A stretch of DNA of 64,000 nt from Acidianus brierleyi. Its GTDB lineage: Archaea > Thermoproteota > Thermoprotei_A > Sulfolobales > Sulfolobaceae. How positions within the stretch are numbered: the stretch's first letter is position 1; each line of letters starts with the position of its first letter. The position numbers and the translations under genes were made by a program. Below are positions 21,197-31,034 of this stretch, one piece after another. The notes beneath the pieces were generated by a model. That model had not been told where the DNA came from. It made no database searches and saw only the letters and a program-made list of their open reading frames with translations. The DNA lies in NCBI RefSeq assembly GCF_003201835.2, contig NZ_CP029289.2, forward strand, positions 1,736,001 to 1,800,000. Reading direction: 5' to 3'.

Positions 21197-22225
21197 TTAA
21201 AAAAGTTTTCTTATAAAATCTGTAAGATCCTTTTTAACTTCTTCTATACTACCGTATTTATATGAGTTCTTAAAATAATATCCACATATTGACTGTATAG
21301 GACCTCCAATTCCTTTATTTCTAGTTAGTTTAGCTAATCTTATTAAGTCTATGAGCGGCTGAACCGCGTTTGGTGCATCATGAGTCTTTAGAGAAATATC
21401 TACTCTAATAGTCTCGCCTAATGCATATTCTCCTTCAATGACCATGTAACTAACTCTTCTATCCCCCAAAAATTCTACATAATCAGAAGTCCCTGCTACG
21501 ACCTGGGCACCGTTAGTTTTTGAGGATATGTATGAGGACTTAATATCTTTTTTAAGGTCTTTTCTCCAATCTTCTAGAGTTATTAAAGTCTCTGTATTTC
21601 CTGCTATGTCTATTTGATAAGACCTATTTATTTTCACTCCTCTATTTTTTAAAAATTCAATAATTCCAGTATGGAATATTGTTCCTCCTATTTGACTTAT
21701 TAAATCATCTCCAAATAAAGGAACTTTTTTACTTTCAAAGTCTTTACCTAATTGTCTAACTACTTCTGTCGGTGAAGCGTTAATAAAAGCTGTAGAAGAC
21801 TCTAAAGACGATTTTGCGTAGAATAGTGTAGCTTCATTAACTCCAGTAGGAAGAAGATTAACGACCACATCTATTCTTTCTTCTCTAAGAATAGAAGAAA
21901 CGTCTACTGGAAGTTCCTCAGATTCTTCTATTATGTTAGATAGGCTGCCTTTATTTCCATCTAATGTAGGTCCTCTTAAAACAGTAACATCATTAAAAAC
22001 CTTAGTATATTGTGGAACTACGTTAGGTTTTGCAAATATTGCCTCAGATAAAGTTTTGCCTACTTTTCTCCTATCTATATCAAACGCTGCAGATATTTCT
22101 ATATCTTGTGGAGAAAAAGGTAGATCTAAAATTCCAGGTATTTCTTTACCATGTTTTACCTCTTCTAATGATTGGACTAATGCAGAAGCTACGTTACCTA
22201 CTCCAACTAAGGCTACTCTTATCAT
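21197..22225 (-). CDS. ino1: Myo-inositol-1-phosphate synthase
   Basis: This NAD-dependent enzyme converts glucose-6-phosphate to inositol phosphate, used for inositol phospholipids. The 342-aa protein opens with a Rossmann GVGNVASALVQSLE motif and has the family segments NLLPTGVNEA, FGDDLISQIGGT, LTRNKGIGGPIQS and SLKTHDAPNA. The length fits the short archaeal form. The product could feed the CDP-alcohol phosphotransferase at 13693-14271. The ATG is 4 bp inside the nuoN end, so it may be read as the last gene of the complex I transcript. Confidence 0.92.
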   Translation of the reverse strand: MIRVALVGVGNVASALVQSLEEVKHGKEIPGILDLPFSPQDIEISAAFDIDRRKVGKTLSEAIFAKPNVVPQYTKVFNDVTVLRGPTLDGNKGSLSNIIEESEELPVDVSSILREERIDVVVNLLPTGVNEATLFYAKSSLESSTAFINASPTEVVRQLGKDFESKKVPLFGDDLISQIGGTIFHTGIIEFLKNRGVKINRSYQIDIAGNTETLITLEDWRKDLKKDIKSSYISSKTNGAQVVAGTSDYVEFLGDRRVSYMVIEGEYALGETIRVDISLKTHDAPNAVQPLIDLIRLAKLTRNKGIGGPIQSICGYYFKNSYKYGSIEEVKKDLTDFIRKLF

Positions 22226-23610
22226 ATGACCACCAACAATAATGGGGCTATTAAACCCACTGCTATACTTATAGCTGACGCAAATATAACACTGTCTCTT
22301 TCGTCACTTCTTACATATGTGAAATTACCTTCTCTGTACATTTCTCGTATTAAGGGAACATAATACCCCGCAGATATTGCGCTATTTATCACACCTATAA
22401 CTATAAGCCATGGTATATAGAATGCAGATTCAAATAAGAACAACTTACCCCAAAATCCTAAGATAGGGGGTATACCCAGTAAACTTAATAAAAGTATAGT
22501 AGATGCTACGGCCAAACCCCTATCGGAGGATGCTAAACCCCTTAATCCTCTAATATCAGTTGTACCAGAAACTTTCTCGACATGGTTAGCAAAGTTAAAA
22601 AGTCCTGCTTGTGCTATTACATATGCCATCATCTGTATTATTATCCCAGCCTCCGCTATAGTTTGACTTAAAAATATAGTAGTAAATCCTATGAGTACAA
22701 ATCCCATTTGTGCTATACTACTGAACGAGAAAATAGAAGTAATGTCTTTCCTGGAGAATGCCACTATATTTCCTATAGTCATACTTAATATTGAAATAGT
22801 AGCAAAAATAGCTAAGACAGATATTTCCTCTACACCCGTTGGATCTCCAGATATCAATATCTTTAGCAATGGAACTATGCCTACCATTTTCCCTACGCTT
22901 GAAACAAAAGATACGGATATTCTGTCTGCATCGATATAAACGTCTGGTAACCATCCTTGGAATGGAAAAGCTCCTATCTTGAAAAGAAAAGCTACTGAAA
23001 CAAATACAATACCTAATGTAAATAGATCGGGATATTGTATATTTTGAAATGAAAAATATAGTGTACCTATTCCTAATGCATATAATGCAAATCCAAATAT
23101 CATGAAAGAAGATGAGATTAATCCCATAACTAAATATTTCATACCTGAAATAACTGAACCAAAATCTTTTCTAAGCATTGTTATAGCATAAGAAGCAGCA
23201 GATGATATTCCCCAACCCGTTAGAATTACAATTATATTATTAGAGAATGCCATATAGATAATTCCTAACATAGTCAACATCATTAAGGATAACATTGAAG
23301 ATCTTGTTCTCCATATTTCCATATGATCTTTAGCACCTAGTAACGCTACAAGTCCTCCTAACACGGCTACAATAGATAATAGATAACCTATATTACTTAT
23401 GTACAGCGAATACGAGAAAATGTAGTAATTATCTGGACCAATAGTCAGAAAATAAAGCAATACAATTAAAACTACTATAAATGAGGATAATGTCAAGAAA
23501 TATCCTGTAGAATATCCTTTCTTTTCTCCTTTATCTATAAAAAGTACACTTATTGAAGAAAAAAGTAATAATACAGATATTAAAACTATAGGTATATAAT
23601 CTATATACAT
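22222..23610 (-). CDS. nuoN: Complex I proton-pumping subunit NuoN
   Basis: NuoN is one of three antiporter-like membrane subunits of the complex I family. The 462-aa product has about 14 membrane helices and the family segments LFKIGAFPFQGWLPDVY (with the lysine of the pumping site), IFSFSSIAQMGFVLIG and LLSLLGIPPILGFWGKLF. It is the last subunit gene of the operon and starts directly after the fused nuoML stop. Confidence 0.93.
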   Translation of the reverse strand: MYIDYIPIVLISVLLLFSSISVLFIDKGEKKGYSTGYFLTLSSFIVVLIVLLYFLTIGPDNYYIFSYSLYISNIGYLLSIVAVLGGLVALLGAKDHMEIWRTRSSMLSLMMLTMLGIIYMAFSNNIIVILTGWGISSAASYAITMLRKDFGSVISGMKYLVMGLISSSFMIFGFALYALGIGTLYFSFQNIQYPDLFTLGIVFVSVAFLFKIGAFPFQGWLPDVYIDADRISVSFVSSVGKMVGIVPLLKILISGDPTGVEEISVLAIFATISILSMTIGNIVAFSRKDITSIFSFSSIAQMGFVLIGFTTIFLSQTIAEAGIIIQMMAYVIAQAGLFNFANHVEKVSGTTDIRGLRGLASSDRGLAVASTILLLSLLGIPPILGFWGKLFLFESAFYIPWLIVIGVINSAISAGYYVPLIREMYREGNFTYVRSDERDSVIFASAISIAVGLIAPLLLVVI

Positions 23611-26600
23611 CTAAATCACCCCAAATATTATTAGTACTATAATTAAAAATAGGATTATTCCACCAATATAATAACCAATATAACTTCTTAATACACCATT
23701 TTGTATCCTTAAAAATAATAAAGAACCGTATTTTAATACGCCTTGAGGTATTCTTACATTTAATGTCGTATCAATAATGCGTGTCTCTACTTTTTCGAAA
23801 ATTTCGTTATAAAACTTGAAAGAATATAATCCTAATTTATCTAATAAAGGATATATGTACCAGCCGTAATATAAGAAGTCTATAAATGGCCTTAACATAC
23901 TATATTTGTAAAAATCTAGGTTCGAAGTATATAATGTGAATGCAATAAATACACCAACAAGAGATGCTACAAAGTCTATAGCATTAAAATAAAATTCGTT
24001 TCTAGGAACTAGTATATAATTTGAGAAGAATGTAGTAATATTAGGTATTAAGATTCCTAATATTATAGTAGCTAGAACTAAGATAAATGGTGAAATTAAT
24101 AAACTAGAGTCTTTATGATGTTCGACTTCTTTCTCTCCCTTACCCCACAAGAAAGTTTTTGAAACATATCTAATTATATAGATAGAACCTATAAATTCCA
24201 ATATGATATAAATATAAGATAAATATCCTCCTGTTAAACTCGAAATAAAGGAATGTGCCCAGAATCCTATTAATGGTGGTATATTAGCTAAATTCAAAGC
24301 TGCTATTAATTGAAGATAAAATACTGTCTTTAAATTCTTATACAAATTAGGAAATTCTCCAATATATCTTGAATTTATGGCATGAATGACCGCTCCTGCA
24401 TTCATAAATAATGATGCCTTATATAAGCCATGTGCTATCATCTGAATTATTCCTATGCCTATTCCTGCATACAGGAATAACGGATTTTTGTATACTATGG
24501 AGAGTAAGGCACCTAAAGACGATGCAAATATCATCAATGAAATCTGATCTGCAGTAGAATTTGCTAAAATTACTTTTTGCTCATTCGATACAAGTGCATT
24601 AAGGCTAGTATATATGGCAGTGAATAGGGAGATACCAGTAATTATAGATAGGAATTCAACTATAGTTGGATTTGAAGCTGTTACCAAAAATGGATAAGTT
24701 AGAAAAGTAAACATTGCTCCAAGATTAACCATGGTAGCTGCATGTATTAGTGCACTAACTGGAGTAGGCCCAGTCATTGCAGTAACTAACCACTGAGTAA
24801 ATGGAAATTGTGCACTTTTGGATAATCCTCCTAAGTACAAGAAAATAAGTAGTATTAAAGCCAAAGGTACTGTTGAAATGAGATGTAAATATGAGAATAT
24901 ACCATTATTATAGATTATGGTATTTGCTCTATATGTAGAATAAGAAGTTATATACAGCAAGTAACCTAAGCCTAAAAATAGACCTACATCTCCTATTCTA
25001 GTGAATATCATAGCTCGTATTCCGCTTGTTGTCGGCCTACTTAGAAATTGTAATCCCATTACATACCTTTTGAAATCTCCTACAACATTCCTTTCATTGT
25101 CGTCTAACCAATATCCTATTAAACCATAAGATGCTAAACTAGTACCTTCCCAACCTGCCATAAATAAAATAATATTATCTGAAAGAACTACGGCTAGCAT
25201 GGAAGTAACGAAAAATCCAAAAAATCCCCAGTATCTTCTTAGCACATTATCTTCCTTCATATATCCTATACTATATAATGCGATAAAGAAAGAAAGAGTT
25301 GAAACGAAAATCGCTAATATAGCTTGTAATAAAGAAGAACTAAACTGAAAATATCCAAATAACTGATAATGCAAAACTGGCTCATAAAATATTTTATTTA
25401 AAGATAATGCATTAATTAAATTAAAAACTGATAATATCATGGAAAGAGCTATAGTCGATACTACAATAGAGCCTCTAATATTTTGATTTAATGATTTGGG
25501 AAGTATTATTGCCAATAATGAGCCTAGGATAGGAAATATGACTATAAGGAAAATACTATAATCATTTCCAGAAATTTGAGGGATGAAATTATTTAAAGCA
25601 CTTACAAAGTATTGTGGAACAAAAAATAATATTATGCTAATACCTGCTAGTACTCCCATCGGAATACTATATTCTAATATTCTATCTATTGACTGTCTAG
25701 TAGAGGTTCCAGCGAATACTTTCTTATAAAGATAAGTTACATATCCAGAAGATATGCCTATACCCAAAAATATAGCAAGCGCAATTATTATCCAATATGC
25801 TCCTAAATAGTTTACTAACTGCCCAGCAGAAAATAACAACAGAGCTTCACTTATTAACCCTATAGATGGTGGCAATCCTAATATATTCAAAATTCCAAAA
25901 AAAGCTAATGTAGAATGCAAAGGAGAGGATAAATAGATTCCGCCTAAATTGTAAATATTCCTCTCTTTAAATTCTGTTATAGAAGCACCTGCACTCATAA
26001 ACAGTATAGCTTTTCCAAATCCATGAGATACATAAACTAAAATTGATGCTATCATACCTAATGGTAATTCGTATACGGAAGAACCTAATCCTAAAAGATA
26101 GGCAATTGAAGCCCCTAATAACATGTAACCCATTTGCGAAACGCTAGAATATGCTAGAAACCTCTTAAAATCCTTTTGAGCTATTGCGTTTATTCCTCCA
26201 TATATCATTGTAATTAAAGACCATCCTATGAAAATAACGGCTAAATAGCTAAATGAAGGAAAGAGATAATAATATAGAATTATAACAAAAACCCCTAAAC
26301 CAACCATATTTGGGCTTAATAATACAGATATTGGAGTAGGAGCTTCACCATGAGCATATGGTAACCATATATTGAATCCGGCTTGCGCGCTTTTGACCAT
26401 CATACCTATAATTGCTAGGAAGAATACAAGAATTGCATAACTAACAGTAGAATAATTAGCAAAAACACCGTAAGAGCTATATATATCCATTGATCCTGTA
26501 CTTATCCCAATTATTATTATAGATGATAATAATATTATAGTGCCTATATGAGTCCAAATAAAGTATAATAAACTTATTCTTCTTCTGTCTCCATATCCAT

Positions 26601-27030
26601 ATAGCATTATAAGTAAAAATGATGTAATCAAAGCTATTTCGAGAAATATGTATAATTCCAATAAGTTTACTGATATTACAACATATAGCATAGATATTGC
26701 AAATAAAGAAAATAACCCAAAGTATAGTCCCCAATTTTCTCCTACTTCTTCAAATCTATCTTTCATATAATGTAAAGAATATACTAGCGAAGATAATGAT
26801 ACGGCTAATATAGTAAAGATAAATGCTAAATTAAGGTCATTAACAGTAAATCCAAAATATCCGATAGAATTGCTAACATAGAAATTATCGAAAAGTCCTA
26901 TTTTTGCTATAAAATAGGAATTTAAACCTATTGATATAAATGAAATTATAGATGCTAAGGTTTTTCTCTTTGTTAAAAAAACTAATGAAGCTAAGACAAA
27001 CGATACAATAAATACTATATATGTTATCAT
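23611..27030 (-). CDS. Fused complex I antiporter subunits NuoM and NuoL
   Basis: The 1139-aa protein is about twice the length of one antiporter-like subunit and contains two complete sets of key motifs. The first half (about 1-490) is NuoM-like: the glutamate segment LELYIFLEIALI, KSAQAGFNIWLPYAHGEAP and SHGFGKAILFMSAG. The second half (from about 495) is NuoL-like: IALYSIGYMKED, AGWEGTSLASYGLIGYW, SKSAQFPFTQWLVTAM, AHGLYKASLFMNAGAV and a long C-terminal extension with a final membrane helix. No separate nuoM gene is present. The frame is uninterrupted. Whether the polypeptide stays joined or is cleaved is unknown. Confidence 0.9.
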   Translation of the reverse strand: MITYIVFIVSFVLASLVFLTKRKTLASIISFISIGLNSYFIAKIGLFDNFYVSNSIGYFGFTVNDLNLAFIFTILAVSLSSLVYSLHYMKDRFEEVGENWGLYFGLFSLFAISMLYVVISVNLLELYIFLEIALITSFLLIMLYGYGDRRRISLLYFIWTHIGTIILLSSIIIIGISTGSMDIYSSYGVFANYSTVSYAILVFFLAIIGMMVKSAQAGFNIWLPYAHGEAPTPISVLLSPNMVGLGVFVIILYYYLFPSFSYLAVIFIGWSLITMIYGGINAIAQKDFKRFLAYSSVSQMGYMLLGASIAYLLGLGSSVYELPLGMIASILVYVSHGFGKAILFMSAGASITEFKERNIYNLGGIYLSSPLHSTLAFFGILNILGLPPSIGLISEALLLFSAGQLVNYLGAYWIIIALAIFLGIGISSGYVTYLYKKVFAGTSTRQSIDRILEYSIPMGVLAGISIILFFVPQYFVSALNNFIPQISGNDYSIFLIVIFPILGSLLAIILPKSLNQNIRGSIVVSTIALSMILSVFNLINALSLNKIFYEPVLHYQLFGYFQFSSSLLQAILAIFVSTLSFFIALYSIGYMKEDNVLRRYWGFFGFFVTSMLAVVLSDNIILFMAGWEGTSLASYGLIGYWLDDNERNVVGDFKRYVMGLQFLSRPTTSGIRAMIFTRIGDVGLFLGLGYLLYITSYSTYRANTIIYNNGIFSYLHLISTVPLALILLIFLYLGGLSKSAQFPFTQWLVTAMTGPTPVSALIHAATMVNLGAMFTFLTYPFLVTASNPTIVEFLSIITGISLFTAIYTSLNALVSNEQKVILANSTADQISLMIFASSLGALLSIVYKNPLFLYAGIGIGIIQMIAHGLYKASLFMNAGAVIHAINSRYIGEFPNLYKNLKTVFYLQLIAALNLANIPPLIGFWAHSFISSLTGGYLSYIYIILEFIGSIYIIRYVSKTFLWGKGEKEVEHHKDSSLLISPFILVLATIILGILIPNITTFFSNYILVPRNEFYFNAIDFVASLVGVFIAFTLYTSNLDFYKYSMLRPFIDFLYYGWYIYPLLDKLGLYSFKFYNEIFEKVETRIIDTTLNVRIPQGVLKYGSLLFLRIQNGVLRSYIGYYIGGIILFLIIVLIIFGVI

Positions 27031-27031
27031 T

Positions 27032-27316
27032 TCATTCCACCTCCAAAGATCCCTTCTGCCTAAAATACAATATTATTGCAGCAAACGCTACTATTACTTC
27101 AGTTAACGCCATACCTATGGCGAAAATGGAAAATATTATTGGTAGATATGTTCTACCCATTATACTAGATACCGCGAAAACAAACAATATGGACGCGTTG
27201 AGTATAATTTCAGATGATAATAGAATTCTTATTATATTTTTACTATTAGTTAGTCCATATATGCCAATCCCTACAAGAATTATTGATAGAGTTATGCCAA
27301 GATATGATACCAACAT
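27032..27316 (-). CDS. nuoK: Complex I membrane subunit NuoK
   Basis: NuoK is a three-helix membrane subunit with two glutamates in the proton path. The 94-aa product has SSEIILNASILFVFAVSS and IGMALTEVIVAFAAIILYF, the two expected Glu-bearing helices. The length is normal. It ends just before nuoML and starts 2 bp after nuoJ. Confidence 0.9.
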   Translation of the reverse strand: MLVSYLGITLSIILVGIGIYGLTNSKNIIRILLSSEIILNASILFVFAVSSIMGRTYLPIIFSIFAIGMALTEVIVAFAAIILYFRQKGSLEVE

Positions 27317-27318
27317 AT

Positions 27319-27816
27319 CTAATCCCTCCTAGCTAGAGAAATTGCCTCTATCATGGTTGTTAAAAGCCCTATAATAAGGATTACTGCTGGGAACCAGTAC
27401 TTTTGCAGAATATCTAGTCCAAGTTGCTCTAAATTTATTGGAGAAGGAAGTTTAGATGGAATATTATTAATTGAAATAAGCACAACTGAAAAAATTACTA
27501 CAGACACTAACATAGCGATAACTGGAGCCCATGATATTTTTATCTCCTTTACGCCTATGCCTCTAAACATAACTAAGGAGATTGACATAAAAACTACTGT
27601 AGCTCCCACATATAACAATAAATGAAAAGCAGAATACAAGGAGTAAGCTACTGGCGAAATATCGGCTATAAGTACAGCAATACTTATTCCTAAAAATGCC
27701 AAAGATATTGCAGAATAGAATACATTCTTAGATTTTACGATAAAAATGGAAAAAGCAATAGTAATTATTGAGAAGAATATAAAAATTCCAATCTGAAAGT
27801 CAGCTGTCAGAGACAT
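27319..27816 (-). CDS. nuoJ: Complex I membrane subunit NuoJ
   Basis: NuoJ is a five-helix membrane subunit linking the quinone module to the pumps. The 165-aa product contains the signature AISLAFLGISIAVLIADISP and AFHLLLYVGATVVFMSISL, where the latter corresponds to the flexible third helix (YVGAI-type motif). It overlaps nuoI by 17 bp and keeps the usual H-I-J-K order. Confidence 0.9.
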   Translation of the reverse strand: MSLTADFQIGIFIFFSIITIAFSIFIVKSKNVFYSAISLAFLGISIAVLIADISPVAYSLYSAFHLLLYVGATVVFMSISLVMFRGIGVKEIKISWAPVIAMLVSVVIFSVVLISINNIPSKLPSPINLEQLGLDILQKYWFPAVILIIGLLTTMIEAISLARRD

Positions 27817-28300
27817 ATTTAATCCCTCTATTTTCGTCTATTACAGCCTTTACTTTCCTTACTACCTTCCCTACTGGAGGAGCTTCATCAAAATCTTTAT
27901 TGAATTTATCTGGCATGAATACTAAATCTCTTCTATTAGTGAACGCAGCATCATGAACACTGGTTTCCTTCAATGCATCAACTGGGCATATATCTACACA
28001 AAAAGCACAGAAAACACATCTTCCATAATTTATAGTAGGCAATTTCTTACCTTCCTGAGTTACCATCTTCATAGCATCTGCAGGACATACCATTGCACAT
28101 AAAGTACATCCTATACATACATCCTTATAGAGTCTTATCATTCCCCTATATCCTACTGGCAACGACAAAGCTTCTTCAGGATACTTTAATGTAACTCTTT
28201 GAGGCTCTACAAAATATTTTATACCCGTACCTACTGCTTCTAAGTGTTCTGCAAATAATCTAAATGGATTCGATTTTTTATATTCTTTTACTTTATCCAT
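27800..28300 (-). CDS. nuoI: Complex I iron-sulfur subunit NuoI
   Basis: NuoI carries two [4Fe-4S] clusters passing electrons towards the terminal cluster of NuoB. Both CxxCxxCxxxCP motifs are intact: CIGCTLCAMVCPADAM and CVFCAFCVDICPVDAL. The 166-aa length is normal, with an N-terminal amphipathic region that would lie on the membrane. It overlaps nuoH by 13 bp. Confidence 0.95.
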   Translation of the reverse strand: MDKVKEYKKSNPFRLFAEHLEAVGTGIKYFVEPQRVTLKYPEEALSLPVGYRGMIRLYKDVCIGCTLCAMVCPADAMKMVTQEGKKLPTINYGRCVFCAFCVDICPVDALKETSVHDAAFTNRRDLVFMPDKFNKDFDEAPPVGKVVRKVKAVIDENRGIKYVSDS

Positions 28301-29346
28301 AAGTAACCCACCACCATTCCTAAAAATATAGAAACTAGAGCTAGCGGAAATAAATATTTCCAGCTACCTCTTAAAGCTTGATCTATTCTATACCTACCAT
28401 ATACTCCCCTTAAAAATACTGAGAAAAATAGTACTATAACTGCTTTGAACACTGTTAGAACTGCACCTGGAAATCCGGATAAAGGATACCAACCAGATAA
28501 GAAGACGTCCGAGAAAACTAGTGCGTAAACAAAATTACCTAAATAAGAGCCTGCCATTGTAAGGACAAATAAAAATCCACTATATTCTGTATAAGGACCA
28601 ATAACTAACTCAGTATCTGCCTCAGTTATATCAAAAGGAAATCTAGAGGTACCTAAAAGCATTGCGACAAAAAATAGAAAACCTGCTATTGGATTAACTA
28701 CAAATCCCGGAATACCGTAAGAAACTATCTTTGCAATATCAAGCGTATGAAATTCTATAGCCATAGCTAATGTAGACATTAACAATATTACATCATAACT
28801 TACTGAAAGATAAGTTTCTCTAACTGCCCCTACTAATGCAAACCTATTATTAGTAACCCATGCAAGAAATATTATGAAAATAGGGTAAATGGACTCGAGA
28901 GCTAAAATCAGCAAAATATTATAATTAACAAAAATTCCAGTTAAAACACCTTGTGAGATATTGGGATCATAAAAATCTTTGAAATATATGGAAAATACAG
29001 AACCTGATGCTGGAATACTAGATATAGGGATAACTGCTATAGGAATAAAGGAAACGGCTAACATTAAAACAGGAGCCAAAGTATAGAGAGTCTGATTAAC
29101 TTCTGATGGTATTATCATCTCAGAAAAAACAAATTTAATAGCATCTGCTACTAATTGCAGAAAACCGCCTATTCTCTTCGAAGCATAATATGGGCCAATT
29201 CTCATTTGAAGTCTGGCTGCAGATTTTCTTTCAAACCAAATTGTAGTTAGCAATAAAATTGAAGCAAATATTAATCCAGGGAAAATTATTGTAACAAAAA
29301 ATGAAGGATAGAGAATATAGAATCTTAAAATACCTAGCGCGTCCAT
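28288..29346 (-). CDS. nuoH: Complex I quinone-site membrane subunit NuoH
   Basis: NuoH forms the quinone chamber and the start of the proton path. The 352-aa product has about eight or nine helices and the signature segments WFERKSAARLQMRIGPYYA, FVFSEMIIPSE, RFPFDITEADTELVIGPYTE (the acidic loop) and FLRGVYGRYRIDQA. In Sulfolobales the quinone is expected to be caldariellaquinone-type. It overlaps the nuoD stop by one base. Confidence 0.95.
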   Translation of the reverse strand: MDALGILRFYILYPSFFVTIIFPGLIFASILLLTTIWFERKSAARLQMRIGPYYASKRIGGFLQLVADAIKFVFSEMIIPSEVNQTLYTLAPVLMLAVSFIPIAVIPISSIPASGSVFSIYFKDFYDPNISQGVLTGIFVNYNILLILALESIYPIFIIFLAWVTNNRFALVGAVRETYLSVSYDVILLMSTLAMAIEFHTLDIAKIVSYGIPGFVVNPIAGFLFFVAMLLGTSRFPFDITEADTELVIGPYTEYSGFLFVLTMAGSYLGNFVYALVFSDVFLSGWYPLSGFPGAVLTVFKAVIVLFFSVFLRGVYGRYRIDQALRGSWKYLFPLALVSIFLGMVVGYLWIK

Positions 29347-30566
29347 TATCTATCAGCCTCTGGTGGAAAATAATCTAAACTTCCATATATAGAGACTAAG
29401 TCTGCAAATCTGCTTCCTATAGATAAATTTTTCAATACATTTATTAATCTATAAGATGGCGTAATCATTCTTAACCTATAAGGCTTTGCTGATCCATCAC
29501 TCACTACATAGTATACTAATTCCCCTCTTCCAGCTTCTACTCTAGATATTGCTTCCCCTTTGGGAGGCCTAAATGAAGCATAATAACCTGGCATAACTAT
29601 TCTATGTTGACCTTCCCACCATTTCTTTAGCCTTGTAGGTGGAATTTGTTTAAGAAATCTATCACTTAAAATATTTCCTTGTGGTATTTCCTTTATTATC
29701 TGTTCAAGTATTCTAAGACTCTGTTCTACTTCGTCAAATCTTACCATAGTTCTAGCATATCCGTCTCCTTCTTTATATACTGGAATATCAAAATCCAATT
29801 TAGAATATGCTGCATATGGTTCTATTTTTCTTACATCGTAATATACTCCTGAAGCTCTTAAATTAGGACCTACAGCTCCCCATTTTATAGCGTTTTCTTT
29901 TGACATTACACCTACATTCTCTAATCTGGCTCTAATTGTTGGATTATTCAAAAATATTCTTTTCCAATCAATTAATTTCTTTCTCATATAAACTATAGCT
30001 TTTTTTGTCATTTCAGCTATTTCTGGCGTTAGATCTCTCCTTACTCCTCCAGGTATTATATAAGAATTAGTAACTCTTGCCCCAGTAAGTGACTCAAGAA
30101 TATGAACCCAAACTTCTCTATCACCAAATCCCCACATGAATGCAGTAGAATGACCTAAAAATATCCCTAGTATGCCTAAACCATACAAATGGCTTGCTAT
30201 TCTATTTATTTCTGCAGAGAAACTTCGTAAATAAAGCGCTCTTTCGGGAACGTCTACATTTAGTATTTTCTCTACTGCCATTATATATCCTAGATTCATA
30301 TGTATTGAATCCAAGATAGCAGGGCGTTCAACTAAAGGAATCAAATGTATATAGTTTCTATTTTCGCTAAGTTTTTCGACTGCTCTATGAACATAACCTA
30401 CATCTAAATCTACATCCTCTATTATGTCACCGTTTAATTTAACCAAAAGGCGCATGTGGCCTGAGCCTGGGTGTTGAGGACCTACGTTTAATTCTCCTTG
30501 AACAGGCACAATTTCAACTTCCATCCCTGAACTTGCTAATACTTCATTAGCTTGATTTATCAACAA
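29346..30566 (-). CDS. nuoD: Complex I quinone-reducing subunit NuoD (49-kDa type)
   Basis: NuoD builds the quinone-reduction site with NuoB. Recognisable segments include LNVGPQHPGSGHMRL, DVDLDVGYVHRAVEKLSE, NRIASHLYGLG and LRASGVYYDVRK. The frame opens at a TTG (30566) giving 406 aa and overlapping nuoC by 20 bp. An internal ATG at 30524 (MEVEIVPVQGEL) lies 23 bp after the nuoC stop and is an equally plausible start. Confidence 0.94.
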   Translation of the reverse strand: MLINQANEVLASSGMEVEIVPVQGELNVGPQHPGSGHMRLLVKLNGDIIEDVDLDVGYVHRAVEKLSENRNYIHLIPLVERPAILDSIHMNLGYIMAVEKILNVDVPERALYLRSFSAEINRIASHLYGLGILGIFLGHSTAFMWGFGDREVWVHILESLTGARVTNSYIIPGGVRRDLTPEIAEMTKKAIVYMRKKLIDWKRIFLNNPTIRARLENVGVMSKENAIKWGAVGPNLRASGVYYDVRKIEPYAAYSKLDFDIPVYKEGDGYARTMVRFDEVEQSLRILEQIIKEIPQGNILSDRFLKQIPPTRLKKWWEGQHRIVMPGYYASFRPPKGEAISRVEAGRGELVYYVVSDGSAKPYRLRMITPSYRLINVLKNLSIGSRFADLVSIYGSLDYFPPEADR

Positions 30567-31032
30567 ACAACCCCTCCAATTTTATTTTATAGTTCTTTCT
30601 TAATGGATATACATCTTCAAAATCCTCAGGTAAAAACAGTCTTCTTAAATCTGGATGCCCATCAAAATATACACCTAGCATTTCAAATGTTTCTCTTTCT
30701 CCAGTCCATACGCTATTCCATATTGGATATAAACTCGTAATATGAGGATCTTTATATGTTACAAAACTTTTTAGAGCTAAAATGATTTTCGCCAGCTCCT
30801 CATTAGAATATGAAGATATATGATACACTATTTGTATTTTCTCTTGATCTGGATAGTCTATTCCAGTTACAGACTTAACATGATCAAATCCTTGCTCTTT
30901 AAGGAAATTGGCTACATCAAATAACTTGTTTTTATCGACTTCAATATATCCTCTATTATCACTCTCAGCTTTTACATTAACATTAAATTTAGATTTGATA
31001 GTTGTTAATATATTATCAATTTGGCGCTGCAT
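30547..31032 (-). CDS. nuoC: Complex I subunit NuoC (30-kDa type)
   Basis: NuoC is the 30-kDa hydrophilic subunit bound to NuoD. The C-terminal signature SLYPIWNSVWTGERETFEMLG, then GHPDLRRLFLPEDFEDVYPL, is clear. I place the start at ATG 31032 (MQRQIDN, 161 aa) because GAGGAGA lies 5 nt upstream. An in-frame start at 31053 would overlap nuoA by 19 bp. The gene follows nuoA directly; nuoB, which usually sits between them, is absent. Confidence 0.92.
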   Translation of the reverse strand: MQRQIDNILTTIKSKFNVNVKAESDNRGYIEVDKNKLFDVANFLKEQGFDHVKSVTGIDYPDQEKIQIVYHISSYSNEELAKIILALKSFVTYKDPHITSLYPIWNSVWTGERETFEMLGVYFDGHPDLRRLFLPEDFEDVYPLRKNYKIKLEGLFVDKSS

Positions 31033-31034
31033 TT

